From a virus: a DNA stretch of 46,780 nucleotides. The stretch spans positions 1 to 46,780 of IMG/VR virus record IMGVR_UViG_3300005265_000020. One strand, given 5' to 3'. Shown here piece after piece: positions 14,701 through 22,717 of the stretch. Each line of letters opens with the position of its first letter. The stretch's first letter is position 1. The notes below the pieces were generated by a model. The model saw only the letters and a list, made by a program, of their open reading frames with translations. It ran no database searches and was not told where the DNA came from. The position numbers and the translations under genes were made by a program.

Positions 14701-17700
14701 CTTTGCTAGGAAAGTAGTTGTATGTTGTTGTTCGTGCTCTTATGTCTTCTGGTTTACCTGCTGTGTGTTCTGACGTTATTGCTTCTGAAGAATTAAGTAT
14801 ATCTTCTCTCGTCAATCTATTTGCTTCATCCACTCGTGGTGGTGTAAAGTCTGCACCTATCTGATTCCCAATATCTTGTAGTATATTTTTCTCATTTAGA
14901 TCAGCAAGTATTTCTAGATATTTATTTACCAATTCTTTCGATTCAGTTTGTGGATTAAATCTAAATGCATCGTGATTTGAATCCCATCCTTCTTTTCTCA
15001 TTTCTCTTGCAATGTATCCGTCAATAGAATGTATGATGTTTGGCATTAACGCTCTACTCATTTCTTCTAGGTTTTCTGACTTGATTTTAACCGAACCACT
15101 TTGATCACCAATTTTAAAATAAAGCATATCATTTGCTTTCATTTCAAATTCAACTTTAAAATTGTCCGGAAGTTCGTATGATATTTTACCATCGAAATCT
15201 GGGTCTTTCATCATTGAATAAATTGATTCTCTGAATTCTGCTAATCCTGGATATACTTTGTCTACTGCTTTCAAGTATGCATCGTAGAACTTTTCAGTGT
15301 ATGCTCTTGACCATCCGTTTTCGGTCATCATTGTTTCTATTGCACTTTTTCGCATTTGTCCATATGTTTGTGTCATGAACGGTGGTTTTACAAAGTCTTT
15401 CCACGTTTTTCTTTCTGATGTTCCTACCCATACTGGTTTAGGTTTTGGCATTCCTGCATCTTCCATAGCTTTTCCTATTAAGCTTCTTCCGTCCACTGAA
15501 CCTTCTCCAAGTTTTACCATTTTTGCAATATCTTTATTTCCCCATATAGCTGCAACTACTTGTCCAGCTGAGTTCGATACGTCAAATATGTTTTCTTTAA
15601 ATACAATTTTCGATGGTTTTCCATTGATGGTTTTATCTTTTGGTATTCCCATTTCTTTCTGCATCATTTCTGCTTCTTTTGCAAATAATTCTGCTCGTCT
15701 TTCCTTCCTTGCTAATTCAAGATTTTCATCAATATGCATTTGTCCATTTTCATCTTTTGGATAACTCAATTCTGCAATTTCTTCTGAGGTTAAGTATCCT
15801 CTCTCTGCTGCTTTTTTTTGTTCGTTTGTAATCAATCGTTCACCAAGTTTCGGTCCACTTTTAGCTACTGCTGGTTCATAGCCTTCTTGTTTCCAATTCT
15901 TTATGTGAGTTTTTGTTTTCTTTACAATTTCATCATATTTGAGTTGATTTTGTTCTCTTTCCGATTTTTCTCTCTCCGCTTTTTTCTTCGGATCTTCTGG
16001 TTTTGGTATTCCTCCACTTTTTTCTTCAGATTTAGGTTCAAGTATTTGTTTTTGTCTTTTCAGTCCAATGTTTTCATATTCTTTAGATACTTCATTTACT
16101 GCAGTTTCTAATTCATCTTTTGACTTATACTTTCCAGATTCAACTTCTTTTACTTTTTCATCTATACGTTTCTTTTCGTAGTATCGTAGTTCTTCTGGAG
16201 TTATTTTTCCACTGTTATACGCATCTACTTCCATTTGTCTATCTCGGTAATTCTCGATTATCTTTGCTTCACGCGGATAAGCTTGTCTTACTTTATCTGT
16301 AATATCTCCGTTCCAGTCAACTATTTTAGTTCCTCTATCTATTTTATCAATAGCATCGAATACAGCTTCCTTTGATTCTTTATTCTTGTTTCTTACCGAA
16401 TTTACAAGTTTTTGTGAATCTTGTTCAGTTCCTTCTTTATCTACTTTTTCATATCTTCCGTTTTTATCTCTCTCGGTTTTTCTTTTTTGAAATTCACGTT
16501 TCCTTTCTCTGTATCGTCTATTTTCAGCTAATGGAGTACCTAACCGTGGATTTGCTTTGTCAAGTTTCTCTTTTGCTCTCACCGTATCAGCTTCTTTGTA
16601 TTCTGGTCGTGTTACCTTGTTTTCTTTTAAATCTTTTAATACATTTTGAACCATACCGTTTATCTTCTTATTTCCTTTATTGGTTTTCCCAATGTGGTAA
16701 AGTTGATATGCCATAAAAGCTCTTCTATCAGCTTCTAGTTGATGCTTGTCTGGTTCTTTGTACTTAAAGTTCTTGTCGTCTCTCGCTTCTTCTTTCCCAT
16801 ATGTTAACATATTTTCAGTTTTTTTGTCATAGATTTTCATTCTACGCTCAAGTTCAGCTTGAAGTTCTTCTTTCGTATTCAGTTTCTGTTCTGGTGTTAC
16901 ATTCTTTACTTGTGCACCTTTATCTTTTGTTGATTGCATTGATTGAAGATAATCATCAATTAAGTTTTTTCTACCTCTTGCTTCGAATCTTCTTGACCAG
17001 GATTTGTGTTCATCCCTTGTAGGTAAGTTGTGAACTGAATAACCATCATCTTCCATACTGTACATACGATCTTGCTCTTTTACATCAGCTTCATCTTCTG
17101 TATACGTATTCTTTTTGTCTAGTTCCTCTTGTTCTTTCAATCTTGTTTCTGCTGCTTCACTGATTTCGTATTCTCGCATATTCTCTTCGTTATGCTGATG
17201 TACTATATCCTTATCTGTTTGCTCTACAAGATTTCCTTCTTTATCTTTGGACTTCACTTTGTCCACATTACCTTTTACTTCTACAGTCTTATCTGTAACT
17301 GTTTCTTTTTTCTTCTCATACTTTTTTGCAATCGCTTCTTTCTCCATATCATTGAATACTTCAATTCCATACCATTTTGCTACATTTTTGTGAGATTCTG
17401 GTTTTCTTGCAATTCTCTCAGTTTCTTTCAAGAATTTATCTACAAGTACTTTTTCTTTTCTTGCTCTGACTTTTTCATCTGCAATATCACTAATCGCTTG
17501 AGCTTGCTTCCTTGTTTTATTCAATCGTGAAATCTCATTTTTTGCCATAATTCGTGTAGTTGCATCATTTGATGTATCTGCAACAACCTGAGTCATATCC
17601 GCTATTGTTTTGTCAATATTTTCTAGTGACATTTTCATTGGTTGTCCAGCTTTTGTCACTGAGCCAATAATTCCGTGTAATGCACCACCGAATGCTGCAC

Positions 17701-19147
17701 CCATTCCTGCTGATTTCAATCCTTGTTCAACATTGTATCCATCTTGTTTTCCACCCATTATGTTCAATCGTTGTTTTCCTGCATCGAATGCCGTTGTATA
17801 CCCAGCTCCTATTCCTGCACTTTGAGTTATCGGTGCTTTGGCTACTGCTTTTACTGCATTCATTGGTGACGCTTTTGCTCTAGCTGACATTGATTTGAGC
17901 AGTTTCATTAATCCTTTTTTCGCAACTCCCTTTCCTGCTAATCTTGCTACCGTTGCTGCTTCACCTGCTCCTATTAAGTTTGACGGGTCGGTCAACATAT
18001 TAAGTCCACCACGTACTACTTGTACTGCATCAGTTTTAGTTGCATCATATGACTGAATTGCTTCCATTACATTTTTTGTCAATTTTGGATTTCCACTTAA
18101 TTCCATAAGTTTCATTCCCATATATGTCAAGTTTGTATTGAACTTACTTGCGAATTCATTCAGACTTTTAGCTTTTTCTCTTGGAGTATTTCCTTCAAGT
18201 GGAATGATTTCACTATCGATACTTTGTGCAAGTTCCTGGTATTTCTTGTATGCAACAAGTTCATCCATATGAATTCTATCTGGATTCTTCTCCATTGCTG
18301 TAGCGAAATCACCCGTTGTTTTTGCACCCTTCAATGTATCTCTGAAGTTTACAGTTTTGTTTACATCCTTGATTTCGTCAGCTACACCTTTGTATTTGTT
18401 ATCTGAAAGTATTTGTTCCGATTTTACTGCCGCTACTTTCTGCACTTCGGTTTGCTTTGTTTTTGTACCCGCTCTTCCAAACAATGCATCGCTTCCGTAT
18501 ATTTCCGTACGTGCTTCACCTAGTGGATTGTTCGATGTTTTTCCTTGATCTGAAGCATAATCGAATACTCTACGATTTAAATTGTTTGCATTTCCGTGTG
18601 TTAGTTTTTCAATATATGATGCATTTTTAGTTTGTACATTCTTCTTTACATCCCAATTTTGTGCCAAAGGATTCCCCATATATCTAACTTGTTCACCCTC
18701 TTTTGCTACTCCAGTTTTATCCATTTGTCCGTTCATCAGTTCATACACGAATGGATCTTTTTCTGGCTCGTCTGATCTTTCTTGTGATGCTATGTGTTTC
18801 TCGTATGCAAGTTCCTCAGGAGTCATATCATTAAACAATTTGTTATTTGTCTTATATTCTTTTCCATCTTTCACTACTGTATCTGGTTGATAGAACGGTG
18901 TATCGTTTGAGTTCTTATCTCTTAACTCTTGTGCTACATATTTGTTGTAGTTAAATTTCATCGTATCTATTGGTCCATCTTTTGATTCAGTATCATAATC
19001 GCCCCGTGCTGCACCCATCAGGACATTGGGAAGATCCATTAGTTTGTCAAGAAATCCTTTATCATAACCTTCTGGTTTTGGAACTTCTTCGTAACTTGTT
19101 TTCTTCTCATTTTCATCTAGCAGCTTGTTGTATTCTTCATCGGTCAT
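11702..19147 (-). CDS. Giant virion protein with T7-family RNA polymerase domain (N4 gp50-like vRNAP)
   Basis: A 2481-residue protein in the ejection-protein position beside the capsid genes. Near its centre are T7-family polymerase motifs: motif A FDVSNSAGQVVAAI with Asp1189, motif B VKPPFMTQTYG with Lys1254 and Tyr1262, and motif C SNHDAF with Asp1393, preceded by PNIIHSIDGYIAREM and followed by LTREDILNSS. The latter segments closely resemble the phage's own RNAPII subunit 2. A DxxGR element at the expected spacing was not found. Residues ~390-500 are Gly/Ala-rich and hydrophobic, ~550-1130 are highly charged and probably coiled coil, and the C-terminal ~350 residues are again partly hydrophobic, suiting membrane passage. 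N4 gp50 is about 3500 residues, injected with the DNA to transcribe early genes from hairpin promoters. The same job is inferred here. AAGGATTT precedes ATG 19147. Confidence 0.88.
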   Translation of the reverse strand: MTDEEYNKLLDENEKKTSYEEVPKPEGYDKGFLDKLMDLPNVLMGAARGDYDTESKDGPIDTMKFNYNKYVAQELRDKNSNDTPFYQPDTVVKDGKEYKTNNKLFNDMTPEELAYEKHIASQERSDEPEKDPFVYELMNGQMDKTGVAKEGEQVRYMGNPLAQNWDVKKNVQTKNASYIEKLTHGNANNLNRRVFDYASDQGKTSNNPLGEARTEIYGSDALFGRAGTKTKQTEVQKVAAVKSEQILSDNKYKGVADEIKDVNKTVNFRDTLKGAKTTGDFATAMEKNPDRIHMDELVAYKKYQELAQSIDSEIIPLEGNTPREKAKSLNEFASKFNTNLTYMGMKLMELSGNPKLTKNVMEAIQSYDATKTDAVQVVRGGLNMLTDPSNLIGAGEAATVARLAGKGVAKKGLMKLLKSMSARAKASPMNAVKAVAKAPITQSAGIGAGYTTAFDAGKQRLNIMGGKQDGYNVEQGLKSAGMGAAFGGALHGIIGSVTKAGQPMKMSLENIDKTIADMTQVVADTSNDATTRIMAKNEISRLNKTRKQAQAISDIADEKVRARKEKVLVDKFLKETERIARKPESHKNVAKWYGIEVFNDMEKEAIAKKYEKKKETVTDKTVEVKGNVDKVKSKDKEGNLVEQTDKDIVHQHNEENMREYEISEAAETRLKEQEELDKKNTYTEDEADVKEQDRMYSMEDDGYSVHNLPTRDEHKSWSRRFEARGRKNLIDDYLQSMQSTKDKGAQVKNVTPEQKLNTKEELQAELERRMKIYDKKTENMLTYGKEEARDDKNFKYKEPDKHQLEADRRAFMAYQLYHIGKTNKGNKKINGMVQNVLKDLKENKVTRPEYKEADTVRAKEKLDKANPRLGTPLAENRRYRERKREFQKRKTERDKNGRYEKVDKEGTEQDSQKLVNSVRNKNKESKEAVFDAIDKIDRGTKIVDWNGDITDKVRQAYPREAKIIENYRDRQMEVDAYNSGKITPEELRYYEKKRIDEKVKEVESGKYKSKDELETAVNEVSKEYENIGLKRQKQILEPKSEEKSGGIPKPEDPKKKAEREKSEREQNQLKYDEIVKKTKTHIKNWKQEGYEPAVAKSGPKLGERLITNEQKKAAERGYLTSEEIAELSYPKDENGQMHIDENLELARKERRAELFAKEAEMMQKEMGIPKDKTINGKPSKIVFKENIFDVSNSAGQVVAAIWGNKDIAKMVKLGEGSVDGRSLIGKAMEDAGMPKPKPVWVGTSERKTWKDFVKPPFMTQTYGQMRKSAIETMMTENGWSRAYTEKFYDAYLKAVDKVYPGLAEFRESIYSMMKDPDFDGKISYELPDNFKVEFEMKANDMLYFKIGDQSGSVKIKSENLEEMSRALMPNIIHSIDGYIAREMRKEGWDSNHDAFRFNPQTESKELVNKYLEILADLNEKNILQDIGNQIGADFTPPRVDEANRLTREDILNSSEAITSEHTAGKPEDIRARTTTYNYFPSKEDVMRNYMASSSHQQIPTKALQDKLTNDAAYFDMREAKKSDDVFERQTVMAQHSEKYNEKMAIEAPEGVDKKMWDETQRNIFDENRAKLEKNPLFRGEKEGKAKLGGKRIYFDENGNPIGKKNVTMSKLIAEERIRGRNIRQKLLQRYTKQEAKELSKIGNNYEAIAEKVRSWSEDKPLSPMEREAMQIVHEAEMQRTPVEAYHSMRNNETDVKVEDVRKAERQYNLDGEYKAYIKRQISKDEFYNSFNELHATKTSGERVDAKLKEQLRNYWDKKIPKDEETRKGILNHMLLTDVKAIDHLSKKQADEFKAKYKEIYDTNRVYISAMAKAIGRPENQTGFYHNSAEALVGARNLPVEQVRIIDQLISIEAMTDDSWKFAEKYKDTDWYKSIISARKTDEARSRTLFTTNPKKVVKGWIHEEYDKNLMLNEEGKVVYNDTPGTEHGLLGADLESNKVGKTLEQATWKDIDYSKYDTKTYVNPKTMEKVEYIVATERSMAQAKKDRLKITGKEPMAIGGKEVREELGRNNDPIDILTNTTSSINEKETRRSIVKHTIDGDYGLLFAKEEKPGMVKLSDAEVKSLPYGLREHVKYVHKGFKRQLMGATKTQLGNSHIAKLIDKMWKESVTRRKRNIVLNNPASHKTAALYNLSIAGTLGATPKEVTRWHAQVAKESKSNEKLMKIYSAAKAQGKDTLAKKTMERLKKSELFQFELAGLATNVLDGLKDSGDLTSAMLSNLVGNKELLDKAVNELLINQNSTLGKIATSSFSYIDTVGRFMAAKKIQQKNPKLTTVQVAQKANSLFGDMEQIAPVAIQAMDDYGVGMFAKWFSQTLPGTLQVVGENPTKAFLVTLGMFMLSQQLEQKDTTKNKMLSHNLSGANPVEANVDFAEMVSWGSWEDMYYSYKDNDLMSAMVRSFGPNALPAIYTKPLNKYLIEKKREAEGKTSFNNFEWKVFQSLLVPKRSQDYSEGRTKAMPDTEGAVQAMVNSIFPSLDNKKKY

Positions 19148-19156
19148 TTGAAATCC

Positions 19157-20122
19157 TTACTTTATATACTTGCTGAAACTGTTTGAATCAACTTCATTGC
19201 CTCGTGCATCTACTACAATATACTTTGGTTTCAATCGTTTTCCGTCTTTACCTTTTTTGCCTTCATTTACATTTTGTTGAAACAATGTACCAGCATTCAA
19301 TCCTCTTTGAAGATTAAGTGTTTTTCCTTGTGGCAATACCATTTTCAATTCTTTGGCAATTGGTACGTTCACTGGTTTTGCAGTTTGAGGCATTGATTGT
19401 GTTCCTGTACTTCTTGTTCCATCTTTGTTTATTCCAGTTGCATATCCAACTGCAGCTGAAGATGGTTTTTCCGCTGCTCCTCTTACATATTGAGTTTTCA
19501 ATTCTGTGAGTCTTTTTTTTGCACCCATTTTTGCAGCTTCATCCAATTCACCATTTTCAATTGCATCAGTTAATGTTTCGATTTTCGCTCCGATTTCTCC
19601 GAGTTGTTTCCCCGAGAGAAGTCCGGATACACCTTCTAGTTTTGCTTTTTTCGCATCTCTTCCTTCGCCTAACGTATTTTTATACTCTGCTAGTGCTCTA
19701 CTATTTGCCAGTGCACTTCCTTGAAGAGATTGACTGTTTGCAAATCTTTGTGCAATCTGTGTGTTTTGTCTTCCGAACAATGTTGTTGCTGCGTTTTCTT
19801 TCCATTCATTTCCTTGTGTATCTCTTGCTGAACTCAAGTAGTTATCAATTGTTTTTCTACCTGCTTCACCGACATCCCGTCCTCCGGTTACTTGTTGAAT
19901 CATTGCTTGTACTTCTTCTGGTGTTTTACCCTGCAGATGACCCGAACCCATAAGATCTGATACTTTTCCTCGTGCTCTACCTTCTCCGTAATCATCTACG
20001 GCATTCACAATTTTATCAAAACCTTCACCTTGATTTTTCAGTAACTGTACCATACTTGACGTGTAATCTCCTGGTGACCCAAAAGATTTATAAACTTTTT
20101 GTTTAAAACTTCCCATTCCCAT
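19157..20122 (-). CDS. Probable internal virion / ejection protein
   Basis: A 321-residue Gly-, Gln- and Lys-rich protein with helical segments, 9 bases upstream of vRNAP and with AAAGGATT before ATG 20122. In N4 the genes between capsid and vRNAP (gp51-gp55) encode virion proteins, some ejected with the DNA, and this gene holds the same place. No domain was recognised. Confidence 0.7.
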   Translation of the reverse strand: MGMGSFKQKVYKSFGSPGDYTSSMVQLLKNQGEGFDKIVNAVDDYGEGRARGKVSDLMGSGHLQGKTPEEVQAMIQQVTGGRDVGEAGRKTIDNYLSSARDTQGNEWKENAATTLFGRQNTQIAQRFANSQSLQGSALANSRALAEYKNTLGEGRDAKKAKLEGVSGLLSGKQLGEIGAKIETLTDAIENGELDEAAKMGAKKRLTELKTQYVRGAAEKPSSAAVGYATGINKDGTRSTGTQSMPQTAKPVNVPIAKELKMVLPQGKTLNLQRGLNAGTLFQQNVNEGKKGKDGKRLKPKYIVVDARGNEVDSNSFSKYIK

Positions 20123-20198
20123 ATTAATCCTTTAATTGTATGTATGCATTTAGCTATTATGCATAATATTATGAACCCGGAAATCCGGATTCTCTTTG

Positions 20199-20498
20199 TT
20201 AGATTGCTGAGAATTTCAAGTTTTGATTTCGTTCTCTATCATCTTGTTGATTTTGAAACAAGACATCGTTTCTCGCATCAGTCTTTGTTGCCAGTTGTTT
20301 TTGGAAATCGAGCATATCTTTGTTTTGAATTCCTTGGTAAAGTCCAAGTCCTCCCTGCATGATATTCTTAAAACCATCACTTCCGATAAGATTCATAAGA
20401 CTATCAAGAGAGAAATTTCCAACTTGATTTGCCACCATACTTCCCGCTGCATTTGCACCAGCGCCTACTGCCGTGCTTGCAAGTTGTTCAGCACCCAT
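20199..20498 (-). CDS. Small virion protein candidate
   Basis: A 99-residue protein with an Ala/Gly-rich N-terminus (STAVGAGANAAGSMVANQVG) and a Gln/Asp-rich C-terminus. The mix of a mildly hydrophobic head and charged tail is common in phage ejection proteins. AAAGGAT precedes ATG 20498. No family recognised. Confidence 0.7.
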   Translation of the reverse strand: MGAEQLASTAVGAGANAAGSMVANQVGNFSLDSLMNLIGSDGFKNIMQGGLGLYQGIQNKDMLDFQKQLATKTDARNDVLFQNQQDDRERNQNLKFSAI

Positions 20499-20513
20499 TG
20501 TTATCCTTTGGTG

Positions 20514-20978
20514 TTAGTCGACTCTCTCGACAATATAACCAGGTACATAACGAGTCAAATGCGCTCCAACGTTTCCGTTTTCGGAGATTGCATTTTTGTC
20601 GAAATAGTGTTCTGGTCGTGAAGGAGCTTTGAGCATTTTGATGATTGCAGCTGGCAGTTCTACTTCTGTTTTCGGTTGAAATTCAAATGTAAAAATGTTG
20701 ATTGCCGCAAAAATTGATGTCTTCTGCTCCATTGGATCTGTTGGATGAACGATGACTTTGTAGTATTTACCCAATCGTTTATGGATACGTTCACCTTTGT
20801 TGTTCATGCTTGTTGCGCCACTTCGTTCTTTGACCAGGTTATATTCTCCTGTAGCACGAATCTTTGCAATGCAAGTTGCATCGTTTTCCATTGGGTCAAT
20901 TTGAATTTTCAGTGCATTCATAATCTCTTCGAGTTCTGCTCGATTCTTTTGTTCAAGAGTTTTTGGGCTTAAGTCCAT
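20514..20978 (-). CDS. Hypothetical 154-residue protein downstream of capsid
   Basis: A soluble protein with a short N-terminal helix pair and a strand-rich C-terminal part (EVELPAAIIKML). It is the first gene after the capsid gene and its hairpin, with AAGGAAAG before ATG 20978. Its position matches N4 gp55, but no similarity could be confirmed by eye. Confidence 0.72.
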   Translation of the reverse strand: MDLSPKTLEQKNRAELEEIMNALKIQIDPMENDATCIAKIRATGEYNLVKERSGATSMNNKGERIHKRLGKYYKVIVHPTDPMEQKTSIFAAINIFTFEFQPKTEVELPAAIIKMLKAPSRPEHYFDKNAISENGNVGAHLTRYVPGYIVERVD

Positions 20979-21019
20979 TGTATTCTTTCCTTCTTTTATC
21001 TTTATCTTTGTGTGTTATC

Positions 21020-21043
21020 TACACGGAAACTGTGTCCCGTGTA
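21020..21043 (-). promoter_or_regulatory. Hairpin 3' of the major capsid gene
   Basis: A 7-bp stem TACACGG/CCGTGTA with a 10-base loop begins 8 bases after the capsid stop. There is no U tract, so it is more likely an mRNA 3'-end barrier or partial terminator than a full terminator. Confidence 0.6.
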
Positions 21044-21050
21044 AAAATCT

Positions 21051-21226
21051 CTATGCCGTTTTTTGTTCAGCATTAGCCAGTGGAGGTACGATTGGTTCAT
21101 AATCGTAGTAGTGCTTAGTAGTACCATCTTCGATAGTTGCTACGGACTCTCCTCTGATCAACCACGCTTGGTTCAGAATTGCTGCACCGGCGATTGCTTT
21201 CCAGCCGATAGTACCGTACTGATCTA
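21051..21226 (-). CDS. Major capsid protein, exon 3
   Basis: This segment encodes the C-terminal end of the N4-gp56-type capsid protein. It begins with DQYGTIGWKAIAGAAILN, matching the family's conserved DPLGQRGxVGWK region once joined to exon 2, and ends at TAG 21053-21051. It has no start codon of its own. The splice point after G21227 restores the frame: exon 2 ends in T and exon 3 begins TA, giving the Leu codon of DPL. Confidence 0.85.
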
Positions 21227-21993
21227 CACAAGTTCAGAATAACACGTTACCGTTATTCCCGTGTCATATTTGACACCGCTATATATTACTATATAGGTCA
21301 GACTATATCATTATCTATAATTTGTCAATGTCTATTACTCCATCGAGTAATTGTTCTTGTATTTCAAGTGCAATTGCTTCAGCTTCTTCTCTTGATGAAA
21401 ATGTTCCGAAACTTATTGTCCTTTTTTTGATTTGTTTTTGAACTCTCCATGTTCCATTTTTAGTTAAATGAATACCTGGACGAGATACATTCCATTGATT
21501 ATGAAATCTATCTGAAGCTCTTAAATTAGTTATTCTATTATCTCCACAATCGCCATTGATGTGGTCAACTATTTCTGGTACATATCCATGCACTCCTAAA
21601 AATATTACTTGATGAACTTGGCATTGCATTTTTCTAACTCTGCATTTACTATATTGATCATCTCGTCTTACTTTGTTTACTAATTTATTGGATTTCCTTC
21701 GAACTAAATCTCCAGTATTTCCATAATATTTAAAATCATCTTTTATCATTTGCTGAGTTATAAACCCATGCAACATTATTTGTTTTGACATTGTTTTCCT
21801 TAATATGTATTTTGACATATTATAGATACCCACCGCTTCCACTCACTTGAGTGTACTTCCTTTCGGAATAGTCGTTGAACGTTCCTATTTCTAGGTTTCG
21901 CTGCTGATTGTCCTCACTGTACGTAATGATAGGAGTTTCCAGCAATTCAATGGGTTTTTCGAAATACATTGCTGTATTAAGCCGCTAGCTTTA
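21227..21993 (-). ncRNA. Group I intron 2 in the major capsid gene
   Basis: A 767-base intron shown by sequence signs: the upstream exon ends in U, the intron ends in G, and core elements are present in order: AATTGCTGGAAAC (P), GGACAATCAGCAGC (Q), GTTCAACGACTA (R) near 21876, and GATATAGTC (S) near 21302. Its removal joins DP-L-DQYGTIGWK in frame. It encodes an HNH-AP2 endonuclease between R and S. It is closely related to intron 1 over its ends and core. Confidence 0.9.
21315..21791 (-). CDS. HNH-AP2 homing endonuclease in intron 2
   Basis: Start ATG 21791 is chosen for its AAGGAAAA site, giving 158 residues. The HNH core is EIVDHINGDCGDNRITNLRA, followed by FHNQWN; the C-terminal AP2-type DNA-binding domain shows KNGTWRVQKQIKKRTISFG and FSSREEAEAIALE. 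Such enzymes nick or cut intronless alleles and so spread the intron. The gene ends about ten bases before the intron S element. Confidence 0.92.
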   Translation of the reverse strand: MSKQIMLHGFITQQMIKDDFKYYGNTGDLVRRKSNKLVNKVRRDDQYSKCRVRKMQCQVHQVIFLGVHGYVPEIVDHINGDCGDNRITNLRASDRFHNQWNVSRPGIHLTKNGTWRVQKQIKKRTISFGTFSSREEAEAIALEIQEQLLDGVIDIDKL

Positions 21994-22717
21994 ACGGATC
22001 TTCTGCTCCGGCACTTCCGAGTGGCTTAACCTTTGTGACGATACCTTTCTTGCCTCTGAGTGTTGTTGTTGCATACGCATTTTGTCCGAAGAAATAACTC
22101 AGGAACACGTTTACATCACCAACTGAAGCCACAGGTTCGTTGTTAGTGCTCTCGACCATTCTGAAGTCACCGTTTGAGCCAACTTCATCTTCACTGATCA
22201 ACTTAGAGTAGTCAGCATAGTCTTCAACGTTTTTCCAATTGGGGAGTTCACGAAGTGTTTCAGTCATTTCTGGAGAGATGATTCCCATAAAGGCACTTCT
22301 GATTGGCGTAGTTCCGATCTTGGTTGATCCTGAAATAACTTTCTTGAACTTCTTTGCTCTCTGGTTTTTCAGTTTCACAGCCATAATACGGAAATCGTTG
22401 TCAGTCATTGTTGCACCATTCGTAGCAACATCGTCTCTTGATGTTTGACCATCAGCATAGATAACGTTTGTTCCTCCACGAAGAACATCACGACGAATTG
22501 TATCCAGTGTGTTCGATGCTTGATCACCAAGGATGTCAAGGAATGAGCTTCGGATGTCGTCAAAGTCATACAGATCGAGTTCATCAGTGTATACAACATA
22601 GTCGCCATAATGGCCAACTGCATACGTGATTTCTTCTCTTACGATCTTGTTTGGAGACTTGATATTACTTCCGTTGTACTCGGCAAGTGGAGTTGTTGCT
22701 GGAAGTATATTTTTATA
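21994..22717 (-). CDS. Major capsid protein (N4-gp56 family), exon 2
   Basis: This 724-base exon encodes most of the capsid protein. It opens with YKNILPATTPLAEYNG, matching the RRYxxLxxATTPLxEG segment of N4-gp56-type capsids, and ends with EDPL. In the spliced reading (23857-23648, 22717-21994, 21226-21051) the protein is 369 residues with no stop and exact codon phase. Read without splicing, the exon seems to begin at ATG 22720 and end at 21977, but that ATG and the last five codons belong to introns. The protein forms the HK97-like shell. No processing protease is visible. Confidence 0.92.

Noticed and set aside
16440-16490. DxxGR-like DKNGRY in the giant virion protein (about residue 893)
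   Set aside because: It lies about 296 residues before motif A, much too far compared with T7 (about 110), in a charged low-complexity region, so it was not counted as the polymerase element.
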